NCBI GenBank assembly: GCA_905182165.1
Contig: CAJJAK010000004.1
Coordinates: forward strand, 317,501 to 355,788
Source: an uncultured Paracoccaceae bacterium
GTDB taxonomy: Bacteria > Pseudomonadota > Alphaproteobacteria > Rhodobacterales > Rhodobacteraceae
Direction: 5' to 3'
Length of the DNA stretch: 38,288 nucleotides
Part shown: positions 25,933 to 34,696 of the stretch, in pieces
Layout of the letters: each line of letters starts with the position of its first letter
Position numbering within the stretch: the first letter of the stretch is position 1
Program-made: the position numbers and the translations under genes
The notes under the pieces: model-generated
What the model was told of the DNA's origin: nothing
Databases searched by the model: none
The model's input: only the letters and a program-made list of their open reading frames with translations

Positions 25933-27312
25933 ATGTCAAACTGGAAAAGCTTTCTTGATAAAGAACAGGACCGTTTTTTATCAGAGTTAATAGAGTTTGT
26001 TAAAATCCCTTCAGTTTCAGCCTCTTCAGAATTTGAGAAGGATGTTGTGGATGCAGCTAACTGGGTTGCAACCAGAATCACTCATGCGGGTGGTGAGAAT
26101 GTTGAGGTTATGCAAACAGGTGGACACCCTTGTGTTTATGCAGATTGGATGCATGCAGGTGATGAAAAACCTACTGTTCTCATTTATGGACATTTTGATG
26201 TACAACCTGCTGACCCTTACGATTTATGGGACACTCCCCCATTTGAGCCAGAAATACGTGATGGTAAGGTTTTTGGAAGAGGCGCTTCTGACGATAAGGG
26301 TGGAATGCTGATACCGATTATTTCATTTGAGGCAATAAAAAAAACCACAGGAAAACTGCCAGTCAATGTGAAATTTTTATTTGAAGGGCAGGAAGAGATT
26401 GGATCTCCACAACTACCAGAATTTATTGCTAAAAACCGTCAGAAACTATCTTGCGATATGATTTTTTCTTCTGATGGACTACAGTGGACCGCAGATGAAC
26501 CAAACTTGGTAACTGGTCTGAAAGGATTGGTGGGTGCGGAAATAAAGATTATTGGTCCTATGACTGATCAACACTCTGGTTTACATGGTGGCGCTATAGC
26601 GAACCCGTTAATGGCACTAAGTCAATTGGTAGCCTCAATGAAAGATAGCAATGGTAAAATCACTATTGATGGATTTTATGATGATGTGTTGGAGCTTAGT
26701 GATGAAGAGAGAGCAGATATTGCCAGGGTGCCTTATGACGAAGAAGCTTATATAAAAGAGCTAAAGGTTACTGGGTTGCATGGTGAAGAAGGGTACTCAA
26801 CCAGAGAACGACTTTGGGCTAGGCCTACGCTAGATGTGAATGGTATTTTTGGTGGATACCAAGGTATGGGCAGTAAAACGGTCCATCCGTCAGAGGCTAG
26901 CGTTAAAATTACATGTCGATTAGTTTCCAACCAAAGCCCAGAAGTAATTTATAATCTTATTTGTAGGCACGTGGATAAACATTTACCAGCTGGTGTTAAA
27001 TCAGAAGTTCAGCAACTAGCTGGTAGTGCAGACCCATTTGTTATGCCTCGCAGCCACAATGCAAATCAGGTGGCTAGGGAGATTCTAGAGGAGGTTTATG
27101 ATATGGAGCCGTATGTGACACGACTTGGAGGTTCCATTCCTATTATGACAATTTTCTTAAAAGAGTTGGGCGTATATGGAACAATGTTTGGTTTTTCGGT
27201 AGGTGATGAAAATCTGCATGCTCCAAATGAATTTTTCCGACTGAAAAATTTTATAAGGGGTCAGGAAGCTTATTGTAAGTTATTTGAGCGATTAGGTGGA
27301 AAGTCTTTTTAG
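25933..27312 (+). CDS. M20-family dipeptidase/carboxypeptidase-like zinc hydrolase
   Basis: 459 residues, cytosolic-type M20 dipeptidase. Zinc and catalytic residues are visible: 'VLIYGHFDVQPADPYDLWDT' (His ligand, catalytic Asp), 'GRGASDDKGGML' (bridging Asp), 'FLFEGQEEIGSPQL' (catalytic Glu and ligand Glu), 'FSSDG' (Asp) and the final 'GDENLHAPNEFF' (His). The dimerisation insert spans roughly 200-340 with 'DQHSGLHGGAIANPLMALSQ'. It likely splits small peptides or acylated amino acids. Intact frame, good length, no signal peptide. Convergent with the GDPD gene 14 bases away. Confidence 0.88.
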   Translation: MSNWKSFLDKEQDRFLSELIEFVKIPSVSASSEFEKDVVDAANWVATRITHAGGENVEVMQTGGHPCVYADWMHAGDEKPTVLIYGHFDVQPADPYDLWDTPPFEPEIRDGKVFGRGASDDKGGMLIPIISFEAIKKTTGKLPVNVKFLFEGQEEIGSPQLPEFIAKNRQKLSCDMIFSSDGLQWTADEPNLVTGLKGLVGAEIKIIGPMTDQHSGLHGGAIANPLMALSQLVASMKDSNGKITIDGFYDDVLELSDEERADIARVPYDEEAYIKELKVTGLHGEEGYSTRERLWARPTLDVNGIFGGYQGMGSKTVHPSEASVKITCRLVSNQSPEVIYNLICRHVDKHLPAGVKSEVQQLAGSADPFVMPRSHNANQVAREILEEVYDMEPYVTRLGGSIPIMTIFLKELGVYGTMFGFSVGDENLHAPNEFFRLKNFIRGQEAYCKLFERLGGKSF

Positions 27313-27325
27313 TAGAGGTTTAGTT

Positions 27326-28100
27326 TTATTTAGGCCACTCGTTATATTTTTGCATTACGTCTTTTAATAGAATGCAATCATCAGTCATTATACCATCAAC
27401 ATTAAGCTCAATAAGCTTTTTCATTATGGATGGATCATTTATTGTCCAAAAATGAATCCGAATCCCCAGTTGATCAGCATATTTTAAAATTTTTCTGGTA
27501 ATAAGGGAAATACCAAATTGCTTGATTGGCAGTTGAATACACTGTGAGGTGAAGTTTTGCTTGATACCAAGCTGAGCGCCTACAAAAAATTTAATTACAT
27601 TACTGGTACCCATACTATGGCATGTTTCTGGGCCAAGCTCGTTAATAATCACATTTATCCGTGCATTATTAAAACTACCAATGCAGACTTGGGTACTAAA
27701 CTGCATTTTCTTTATCGTATTTGCAATCGGTGTAGTTGCCTCCCAGGTTTTTGCATCTAGGTTAAATAAACCTTCAGGAAACTCTTCAATGATACTTGAA
27801 AGTCGCGGTATTATGGATGAAGTATTTATTTTTATACTTATCAATATCAGTATCTTTTAAGTCACTTATCCTCAAATTTTCCCCGGTTAATCGTTCTAAA
27901 GTGTCATCGTGAAAAATATAGGCTGTCCCATCTTTTGACCCATGCACATCTGTCTCTAATACTTTATAACCTAAATCCAATGCTTTTCTAAATGATTCAA
28001 TGCTGTTCTCGTTTGCGAGCAAGCTCGCTCCCCTGTGAGCGATTGGTACTATGTTTGTACTGTTGATATATTCTAAAAAACTGTGAGAAGATATTGACAT
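27326..28100 (-). pseudogene. glycerophosphodiester phosphodiesterase family, frameshifted
   Basis: First frame from 28100: 'IVPIAHRGASLLANENSIES' (active-site HRG and following E-N), then 'LETDVHGSKDGTAYIFHDDT' with the E-x-D metal site and second catalytic His. The frame is lost near 27838. The second frame resumes 'SIIPRLSSIIEEFPEGLFNL', continues 'GIRIHFWTINDPSIMKKLIE' and ends 'NVDGIMTDD', the family's final 'W.vn......l...GvDgiiTD'. Joined length is about 257 residues, normal. One base near an A-rich stretch accounts for it. The enzyme would cleave glycerophosphodiesters to glycerol 3-phosphate and an alcohol. Last of a minus-strand run. Confidence 0.85.
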
Positions 28101-28122
28101 AAAAATTACTATCTAAATAAAA

Positions 28123-28698
28123 TTAACCTTTATAAAACCCAACGGTATCTCCACTAGTTGTAACCCCAAGTCCGTTTAAAAGTCTATTAACATAGTTAAA
28201 ATATCCAATGATCTGGTTCAGTTCGAGAATTTGCCCGTCGTCAACTCCGCCATCTCGTAATTTGATCACATCAGCTTCCACCATTTTTCCTGGTTTCAAA
28301 GTTAACTTTTCTGTGTATTCAAGCATAACCAGCTCTGCACCAACAAAATGTGATTCAGGTTTTTTTGCATTGAGAGCAATTTCGACTTGGTTTGCTTTGG
28401 TGGGGTCTTGCATTAGGTGTGCAGCATTCTTCCAATGATTAGCATATGAGTAAGGACAATCATTTAATATTGAAACATAGCTGCTTATAGTTTCCTGAAA
28501 CCACATTGGAATAGTGTTAGATTCGTCGTGTAAAGCTGCTCGGTATAATGTTACGTGCCCTTTCATGGTGTTAGGTCTTAAAGAATGAACGCGCATTACA
28601 TTATCAACAGTTCCATGAGGCGTTCGCGCTAAGTTTAAGACTTCAGATAGCTCTTCGTCAGCATCCTTGTCAGAAATCATTTTAATCCAAGCAGACAT
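28123..28698 (-). CDS. AhpD-like peroxidase-related protein, second cysteine missing
   Basis: 191 residues, alkylhydroperoxidase D-like/carboxymuconolactone decarboxylase fold. 'MRVHSLRPNTMKGHVTLYRA' and 'ETISSYVSILNDCPYSYANH' follow the peroxidase-related family, where the active site is normally C-x-x-C-x-x-x-H. Here it reads C-P-Y-S-Y-A-N-H: the first cysteine and the histidine remain, the second cysteine is serine. A thiol-disulfide cycle with both cysteines is therefore unlikely. A perfect AGGAGG precedes the ATG by eight bases, suggesting strong translation. Lies downstream of a second AhpD-like gene. Confidence 0.8.
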   Translation of the reverse strand: MSAWIKMISDKDADEELSEVLNLARTPHGTVDNVMRVHSLRPNTMKGHVTLYRAALHDESNTIPMWFQETISSYVSILNDCPYSYANHWKNAAHLMQDPTKANQVEIALNAKKPESHFVGAELVMLEYTEKLTLKPGKMVEADVIKLRDGGVDDGQILELNQIIGYFNYVNRLLNGLGVTTSGDTVGFYKG

Positions 28699-28749
28699 TA
28701 ATAATCCTCCTATATGATAAAATATTATATTGAGTTTACAAAAAAGTTT

Positions 28750-29097
28750 TTAGTGTGGGTTGTTTTTTGAAAACTCATCAAATGCTTCAAGAGCTTTAGA
28801 ACTGTAGCTTATTGCAGGACCGCCGCCCATGTATGATACCATTGCTAAAGCCTCAGTAACCTGCTCTCGAGTAGCCCCTAAGCGAACTAGTGACTTCATA
28901 TGAAAACCGATACAGCTTTCACATTTAGTAGAGATGGCAATTCCTAATGCAATAAATTCTTTAGTTTTCTCACTTAAATGCCCTTCTTTTTTTGCAGCTT
29001 GGCCCATCACAGAGAAGCCTTTAAATGTATCGGGAGTTTCTTTTGATAAATTATTAAACCGTTCCATAGTTTCGTTAAGTAGGTTTTGCCAGTACAT
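28750..29097 (-). CDS. carboxymuconolactone decarboxylase family (AhpD-like) protein
   Basis: 115 residues, single CMD domain. 'LSEKTKEFIALGIAISTKCE' then 'SCIGFHMKSLVRLGATREQV' gives the complete C-E-S-C-x-x-x-H active-site pattern, and 'EALAMVSYMGGGPAISYSSK' is the usual end. Members are small thiol-dependent peroxidases or oxidoreductases; this one has all expected residues. Ribosome-binding site GGAAAAG just before the ATG. Lies 34 bases after the permease gene and before its larger relative, all on the minus strand. Confidence 0.87.
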   Translation of the reverse strand: MYWQNLLNETMERFNNLSKETPDTFKGFSVMGQAAKKEGHLSEKTKEFIALGIAISTKCESCIGFHMKSLVRLGATREQVTEALAMVSYMGGGPAISYSSKALEAFDEFSKNNPH

Positions 29098-29131
29098 TTC
29101 TTTTCCTTCCAGTGATAACTGCCCTTGATAG

Positions 29132-29908
29132 TTATTTTCTTTGATCTGAGCCCATTCTTCTTTCTAACCAACGCACAAAAAAACTAATAACTAAAACCAA
29201 AACCAAATATTCAAATATCAGAAAAGTGTAAATCTCTAAAGCCCTATATTCATTATTGTTAAGTTCAAACGCACGTTTCGTAAGTTCTTGCATTCCTATC
29301 ACATAGGCAAAAGCAGACATTTTTACTATATAAATAAATTGGTTGGCCAGAGCGGGTAAGATTCTCTTTAATGCTTGCGGCAATATTACGTATAACATTG
29401 TCTGGTAATAATTTAATCCAACTGTCTTTGCAGCTTCGGTTTGCCCTTTTTCTATTGATTGAATCCCTGCTCTATAAATTTCAGAAGTGAAGGCACTATC
29501 GGAAATAGATAACGTTATGACAGCTCCCCAAAACGGTGCGATTGGCATATCGATTCCCATTGATTTCATTAAAAAGGGAAATCCATAAAAGACCCATAAA
29601 AGCATAGGTAACAAAGGTATAGAACGAATGAACTCAACATAAATTCTACTTGGCAGTCGAACCCAGCGGTTTTCTGATAATCCTGGAAGAACTACTATCA
29701 AGCCAATTATCATAGAAAAAACTGCAGCTACAACAGAAAGTCTAATTGTGGCAGAAAATCCATTTATCAGAAATACAATGTTATTCCACCCTTGTTGTGT
29801 CCTTGGATCGATTACATACCAACCCCAGATTACTTCTGTCGTATCAGTTGATGAACAACCTACTACTAAAGTTCCTAAAAGTATTGCCAGTATTGTTCTG
29901 TTTTGCAC
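29132..29908 (-). CDS. polar amino acid ABC transporter permease with lipobox-like N-terminus
   Basis: 258 residues from GTG 29908, chosen because AAGG lies just upstream and the ATPase gene ends at 29922. An open frame reaching back to 30022 only covers the ATPase gene. The permease part (HisM/GlnP type) has 'FSATIRLSVVAAVFSMIIGL', 'EFIRSIPLLPMLLWVFYGF', the EAA loop 'GQTEAAKTVGLNYYQTMLYVILPQA'-like region and 'AFAYVIGMQELTKRA'. The start 'TILAILLGTLVVGCSSTD' looks like a lipoprotein signal (LVVG-C), unusual for a multi-spanning protein. Works with the ATPase upstream and probably the binding protein on the opposite strand. Confidence 0.82.
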   Translation of the reverse strand: MQNRTILAILLGTLVVGCSSTDTTEVIWGWYVIDPRTQQGWNNIVFLINGFSATIRLSVVAAVFSMIIGLIVVLPGLSENRWVRLPSRIYVEFIRSIPLLPMLLWVFYGFPFLMKSMGIDMPIAPFWGAVITLSISDSAFTSEIYRAGIQSIEKGQTEAAKTVGLNYYQTMLYVILPQALKRILPALANQFIYIVKMSAFAYVIGMQELTKRAFELNNNEYRALEIYTFLIFEYLVLVLVISFFVRWLERRMGSDQRK

Positions 29909-29921
29909 GAATAAGCCTTTT

Positions 29922-30668
29922 TTAATGTTGTAATATTTGATTAAGAAATAATTTGCACCTATTCGTTTTGGGTTTATTGAAAAACTCTTTGGGGGCCCCT
30001 GTTTCAACAATTCTTCCCTCATCCATGAATATCATTCTATCAGCTGCTTTTTTTGCAAAGCCCATTTCATGGGTAACCACAATCATCGTAATTCCCTCTT
30101 TAGCTAGATCTATAATCACATCTAACACCTCGGCAATCATTTCTGGATCTAACGCAGACGTTGGTTCATCAAATAACATAATATTAGGTTCCATACACAA
30201 GGCACGCGCAATAGCTACCCGTTGCTGTTGACCACCTGATAATTGACTTGGATACTTGTCAACTTGTTCTGGAATTTTTACTCTTTTTAATAAAGCGGTT
30301 GCTCGCTCTTCAGCATCTTTTCGTGATAATCCGAGAGCTTTCATTGGCCCTAGAATTAAATTTTCCTTCACCGTTAGGTGTGGAAATAGATTAAATTGTT
30401 GAAATACCATACCAACTTCGGTGAGGGTTTTATTATTTTTTTTCGATTTTGAGCCCACTTCAGCACCTGAGACTTTTATAACCCCAGTTTGATGGCTCTC
30501 CAAACTATTTATACACCTAACTAATGTTGACTTACCTGAACCCGAGGGACCACATATAACAATTTTCTCTCCAACAGATACTTCTAAATTTATATCTTTT
30601 AACACCTGAAAATCATCAAACCATTTGTCTACACTTTTGAATTCAACAGCTAGAGTTTTTTTTGACAT
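29922..30668 (-). CDS. polar amino acid ABC transporter ATPase, GlnQ/HisP family
   Basis: 248 residues. Walker A '[20 protein letters not shown]', Q-loop '[20 protein letters not shown]', signature '[20 protein letters not shown]', Walker B '[20 protein letters not shown]', switch His in '[20 protein letters not shown]'. All are standard for amino acid importers. First gene of the minus-strand operon (ATPase, permease, two AhpD-like proteins, GDPD). Divergent from the binding-protein gene, with about 300 bases between. Confidence 0.92.
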   Translation of the reverse strand: MSKKTLAVEFKSVDKWFDDFQVLKDINLEVSVGEKIVICGPSGSGKSTLVRCINSLESHQTGVIKVSGAEVGSKSKKNNKTLTEVGMVFQQFNLFPHLTVKENLILGPMKALGLSRKDAEERATALLKRVKIPEQVDKYPSQLSGGQQQRVAIARALCMEPNIMLFDEPTSALDPEMIAEVLDVIIDLAKEGITMIVVTHEMGFAKKAADRMIFMDEGRIVETGAPKEFFNKPKTNRCKLFLNQILQH

Positions 30669-30970
30669 TTTGATCCTAAGTTATGGAGGATTATCTTTCA
30701 GAATAAACCGGTACGATTGAGCGCTAATAAAAAAAGCATGATCAAAAATATTAGCTAGTTAATTAAGAATTGCAATTATTTTATTAATTGGTTTTTAATT
30801 TGTTAATCTGAAGATGAAAATCTTTCATTTAATTTTTAATGATGATAGACACTGATGTAGTATTTTAATAAATATTTGGATGAACTTGGCGTAGTTACAA
30901 TTTGCAAAAAAAGATTGCGTTAGGTTGTTAATTAAAACTTAGAGAAATATATCTTTAATAGGGAGTAAAT
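30669..30970. other. 302-base divergent intergenic region
   Basis: Very AT-rich, no gene seen. It must carry promoters for the ATPase operon (minus) and the binding-protein gene (plus), so both may be co-regulated from here. GGGAG (30961-30965) is the ribosome-binding site of the binding-protein gene. I could not assign a convincing operator. Confidence 0.4.
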
Positions 30971-31747
30971 ATGATGAAATTAATAAAAATATATATTGCA
31001 GCTATATTGACATTATTTATGGTAAATAGCTCGGTTGCCGCTGATTCAGCTCTTAATCAAATTTTAAGCTCTGGAGTGCTGAAAGCTGGTACGACTGGTG
31101 ATTTTTATCCTTTTAGTAAAAGAGATACGGCGACGAATAGTTATGAAGGATACGATATAGATATCTTAAATGAACTAGCGAAAGACTTAGGTGTTGAGAT
31201 AGAGTTTGTTTCAACTACTTGGGCAACTTTGGTTAATGGAATAACTGCTGAAAAGTATCATGTTACTGGGTCTGCTAGTATCAAAGCTAGTCGAATGAAG
31301 GCTTCAGGGTTTTCTGACCCTTATACGGCTGTTGTGACTAAGGCCTACACAACTAAAGATAAAATTAGTCGGTTTAATGGTTGGGATTCGATTAATCAAT
31401 CTAATGTAAAAGTCGCGACTACTTTAGGTACATCATTTGAAACTCAGGTGGATAACTGGTTTACAAATGCTGAAATTACAAAAGTGGCTGCTCCAGCTCG
31501 TGGATTTCAAGAAGTATTAGTAGGTAGATCTGATGTTTTTGTCACATCAAATATTGAGGGTGGAACCCTACTGGTGAAATACCCTCAGCTACGTGAGATT
31601 CCAGTTGAGGCCCCAAGAGCACCAGTGCCGTTGGCTATGCTTTTACCTCAAGCAGATCAAGTGTGGATAAATTATGTAAACAGTTGGATTAAAATTAAAG
31701 AAGCTGGAGGTTTCTTTAAGGCGACTGCTGATAAATACGGTTTATAA
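30971..31747 (+). CDS. periplasmic amino acid-binding protein, cyclohexadienyl dehydratase-like clade
   Basis: 258 residues. Signal peptide 'MMKLIKIYIAAILTLFMVNS', cut near 'SVAA-DS'. Type II periplasmic fold: 'LKAGTTGDFYPFSKRDTATN', 'YEGYDIDILNELAKDLGVEI' and 'TTWATLVNGITAEKYHVTGS', followed by 'ASIKASRMKASGFSDPY'. The pattern is near PheC-type cyclohexadienyl dehydratases and their transport relatives. Beside an ATPase and permease of the polar amino acid class, binding for transport is the better call. The divergent arrangement is common for such systems. Strong terminator follows. Ligand not predictable. Confidence 0.83.
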   Translation: MMKLIKIYIAAILTLFMVNSSVAADSALNQILSSGVLKAGTTGDFYPFSKRDTATNSYEGYDIDILNELAKDLGVEIEFVSTTWATLVNGITAEKYHVTGSASIKASRMKASGFSDPYTAVVTKAYTTKDKISRFNGWDSINQSNVKVATTLGTSFETQVDNWFTNAEITKVAAPARGFQEVLVGRSDVFVTSNIEGGTLLVKYPQLREIPVEAPRAPVPLAMLLPQADQVWINYVNSWIKIKEAGGFFKATADKYGL

Positions 31748-31774
31748 AAACTATTCTTTTAAAGTGTAAAAAGA

Positions 31775-31797
31775 AAAAGCCCCTCAGGGGCTTTTTT
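31775..31797 (+). terminator. Rho-independent terminator after the binding-protein gene
   Basis: AAAGCCCC, short loop TCA, GGGGCTTTTTT: an 8-bp perfect stem with a six-T run, about 30 bases after the stop codon. The clearest terminator in the AT-rich part. Confidence 0.92.
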
Positions 31798-31866
31798 AAT
31801 TTTTATTTGTTTTTAAAATATAAATAAATAAAAACTAATAATTTAAATATTTATTTAGGATTATGC

Positions 31867-32601
31867 ATGCGATTACTTACCTCATCATGGTTTGAAGTTC
31901 AGGATTATTTAAAATCTTCCGATGGGGTAATTGTGCCAACTGGCTCGGTTGAGCAACATGGACCAATTGGGTTAATTGGTACTGATGCTCTTTGCGTAGA
32001 AGAAATCGCTGAACAAGTTGGAAAGAATATAAATGCCTTGATAGCTCCAACTTTGGCATATGCACCTGCTGAGTTTAATATGGAATTTCCAGGTACAATT
32101 TCTATTTCCCCAGAGATATTCGAAGAGCTTTGCCGGCAAGTTTTGACCTCACTTGCTCGGCAAGGATTTAGGCATATTTATTTATTGAATGGTCATGGCG
32201 CAAACCTAGAGCCATTAAAAAATTTAAGAAATTCTATCGCAGATGTTGAAATAAGAGTTAGAAGCTGGTGGGATTTTAAAAGTGTTAATGATTTACGTAA
32301 TAAACATTTTGGTGATTGGGAAGGTATGCATGCTACCCCTTCTGAAATTTCAATTACGCGAGTTAATCATAGAGAAATTCAATCCTCTCTTGCAGAAATG
32401 CCACCCAAAAAATTAAGCAAAAAATACATAAAGGATCACTCAGGTGACAAACATGGAGATGCTAAAGAACATAAGAAGAATTTTCCTGATGGAAGAGTTG
32501 GTTCCCATTCTGCGTTAGCAAAAGAAGAGTTTGGGATTGAATTAATGAATCAAGCTGTATCGCAAATAGAGAAGGATTATATGGATTTTTTAAAGATTTA
32601 A
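31867..32601 (+). CDS. creatininase-family amidohydrolase
   Basis: 244 residues. The N-terminal 'GVIVPTGSVEQHGPIGLIGT' holds the metal-binding E and H of 'EQHG' and is followed by D of 'TDAL'. 'YAPAEFNMEFPGTISISPEI' replaces the usual 'G.S.eH..FPGT' loop, and 'GFRHIYLLNGHGANLEPLKN' is the 'NGHGGN'-type motif. 'DWEGMHATPSEISI' supplies the late Glu. The family opens cyclic amides (creatinine, formamides of pigment and mycofactocin paths). In the loop, H is replaced by 'FNME', so specificity may differ. Overlaps the convergent SDR gene by four bases. Confidence 0.85.
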   Translation: MRLLTSSWFEVQDYLKSSDGVIVPTGSVEQHGPIGLIGTDALCVEEIAEQVGKNINALIAPTLAYAPAEFNMEFPGTISISPEIFEELCRQVLTSLARQGFRHIYLLNGHGANLEPLKNLRNSIADVEIRVRSWWDFKSVNDLRNKHFGDWEGMHATPSEISITRVNHREIQSSLAEMPPKKLSKKYIKDHSGDKHGDAKEHKKNFPDGRVGSHSALAKEEFGIELMNQAVSQIEKDYMDFLKI

Positions 32602-33335
32602 ACGTGCTGTGCGCCGTTTACTTGAATTTCAGCACCTGAGATGTATGAACTTTGACCGGAACATAAAAAATAAATTGCAGATGCCACCTCTGACGGTTGC
32701 CCGAGCCGCTGCAATGGTAAGGCGTCTACGATTTTGTCAGTGCCTGGACTTAAAATTGATGTTTCAACTTCACCTGGTGCAATCGCATTGACCCGGACGC
32801 CTAAAGGTCCGAGATCGTAAGCCATTTCTCGAGTAAGTGCTGCTAGTGCGGCTTTAGATGTGGCGTAAGGTGCTCCTGCGAATGGATGAACTCGCGAACC
32901 AGCAATGGAAGTTACATTAACTACAGACCCTTTGGCTGCTGCAAGCTCATCACGAAGGCCGTTTACTAAAACGACTGATGCGAAAAAGTTTACATGAAAA
33001 ACATGACCCCATGTTTTTAAGTCAGTATCTATGCTGTTTAAGCGTTTACTATTCTCACCTTTTGGAGAGATCCCAGCATTATTTACTAATGCATCTAAAC
33101 GCCCATTTAGTTTTTCTTTGATTTCTGAGATTACATTTATTGTACTTTTAGGATCTGCTAAATCAACTTGTATGTGGTCTGCTGCTCCTCCTGGCCAAGG
33201 ACATCTTTCATCAAAGGGTTTTCTTGAACAAGTTAGTACTCTCCAACCTTCAGCTGAAAATCTTTTTACAGTTGCATGTCCAATACCTCGACTAGCTCCT
33301 GTAAGAACTAGTGTCTTTTTATTATTATCTACCAT
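32598..33335 (-). CDS. short-chain dehydrogenase/reductase (SDR)
   Basis: 245 residues. NAD(P) motif 'LTGASRGIGHATVKRFSAEG' (TGxxxGIG), 'ALVNNAGISPKG' (NNAG), catalytic serine in 'VVNVTSIAGSRVHPF', catalytic 'PYATSKAALAALTREMAYDL' (Y-x-x-x-K), then 'GVRVNAIAPGEVETSIL' and the end 'YISGAEIQVNGAQHV'. A basic residue (R) in the glycine motif hints at NADP(H). Classical SDR length. Substrate unknown. The 3' end overlaps the creatininase gene, so transcripts collide with no visible terminator. Confidence 0.9.
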   Translation of the reverse strand: MVDNNKKTLVLTGASRGIGHATVKRFSAEGWRVLTCSRKPFDERCPWPGGAADHIQVDLADPKSTINVISEIKEKLNGRLDALVNNAGISPKGENSKRLNSIDTDLKTWGHVFHVNFFASVVLVNGLRDELAAAKGSVVNVTSIAGSRVHPFAGAPYATSKAALAALTREMAYDLGPLGVRVNAIAPGEVETSILSPGTDKIVDALPLQRLGQPSEVASAIYFLCSGQSSYISGAEIQVNGAQHV

Positions 33336-33415
33336 TTTTGACCTCTGTAGCGCACCTTATCACACTTTGTATGAACTGCAATTATAACTGTTGATTAAAA
33401 TTGTCAGGAATGATT

Positions 33416-34333
33416 TTATATTTTACGGGACAAAATTTTATTTAAAAACTTAGATATTTGATTGAGGGATTGTTTGGCTTCTGGAAAATGTCCATACATT
33501 AAATGCCATACATGTGGAGTACTGGCCATTTTTTCTAGTGAAACATCAACACCATCTGATATCAATTTTTTGTTTAAATTGATGCTATCATCCAACAGAA
33601 TTTCGGATTCACTTACGTGGATTAATATTGGGCATGCACCTTTATAATTGTAAAATAGTGGTGATATGCTTTTAGGATCAATAGAACCTAGATATGAATC
33701 TTTCATAAAATCAATTTGTTCAACAGGCAATATGACTTCAGATTTTTGATTGGTTATTATTGCATCAGCTAGAGAATGTTAGGTCGGCAAGTGGGCTTAA
33801 TAAGACTGCTGCTGCAGGTTTCTCTAATTTATTTACAATTATATGATTTATTAATTGCAATACAAGCGTACCACCCGCACTATCACCTGCTAAAATAATT
33901 TTATCTGCTTTATGCCAGTTGATAATATTGCTTGGTAAGTTGTGATCACATCCTCTAAAGCTGCTGGATATTTATATTCGGGTGCTAACCTATAATCTGG
34001 TAAAGCCGCTTTGAAATTGATGTTGCTCGCTATTCTTGCTGCGAGTTTCATATGAGTTTGATCACTACCAAAAATAAACGCCCCACCGTGTAAGTAAAGT
34101 AAAACACCATTTTTGGGTTTATTTTCTCCTACACCAGCCCAGGTACCTGAAGTACTTTTTCCATTATAGTTAAATTCCGTTTTAAAATGCCAGAAATTTT
34201 TAGGTTTTAAAAAGAAATACTTTGCTTGATTTTCTAACCATTTTCGAACACGCTTTGGATCTTTATTATTTCTGAGAAATTTTTTTACAGCGATTCTTGC
34301 ATATAGATTAGTTATGTTTAGTCTTATTGACAT
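33416..34333 (-). pseudogene. alpha/beta hydrolase (hormone-sensitive lipase type), two frameshifts
   Basis: First frame from 34333: 'VLLYLHGGAFIFGSDQTHMK' (oxyanion HGGAF) and 'AALPDYRLAPEYKYPAALED'. It breaks near 33905. A second frame continues 'KIILAGDSAGGTLVLQLINH' (nucleophile serine in GDSAGG) and 'PAAAVLLSPLADLT', and breaks near 33776. The third continues 'DAIITNQKSEVILPVEQIDF', 'CPILIHVSESEILLDDS' (Asp region) and 'STPHVWHLMYGHFPEA' (His). With both shifts repaired it is about 305 residues, typical for the family, with all catalytic residues present. Either a recent pseudogene or sequence errors. Would hydrolyse small esters. Confidence 0.82.
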
Positions 34334-34696
34334 CTAGCCTACTTCTCCAATCAATCTCGTAGCAGCTCTTATTTATTTATAGTCTCTTCGGGTCGCTTTG
34401 TGCACTTATATTGACAAGTTTGGAGCGCTTTTACGAGATATAATTTGTATTTGTGCATAATGCCAAATTTGATTTGCATATTCTTCTGTCATTACCGATT
34501 TGACAAGCCTGTTTTGGATTGTTGAGCAACATGTGAGTGTTATATTTTTGCTTATTATGCTTTATAACTAATCTTACTTTATCATTATATTAGGAGTATT
34601 ACATGAATCTAAATATTATTCATTAAATAGAAAAATCTAAACTGTGGAAATCCTAGATAAATAGTAAAAAATATACCAGTAATTTAGGAGAAAAAA
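34334..34696. other. 363-base intergenic region upstream of the amidase gene
   Basis: No convincing frame. TTGACA occurs twice (34411-34416 and 34500-34505), both times followed by AG, but neither has a -10 box at the right distance; TATAAT at 34439-34444 is 22 bases from the first. The amidase ribosome-binding site AGGAG is at 34686-34690. Confidence 0.4.

Noticed and set aside
29909..30022. N-terminal extension of the ABC permease
   Set aside because: It overlaps the end of the ATPase gene in a different frame; GTG 29908 has a suitable upstream AAGG and gives the normal family length.
34411..34444. TTGACA followed by TATAAT as a strong promoter
   Set aside because: The spacer is 22 bases, too long for sigma70; no other -35/-10 pair with good spacing was found there.
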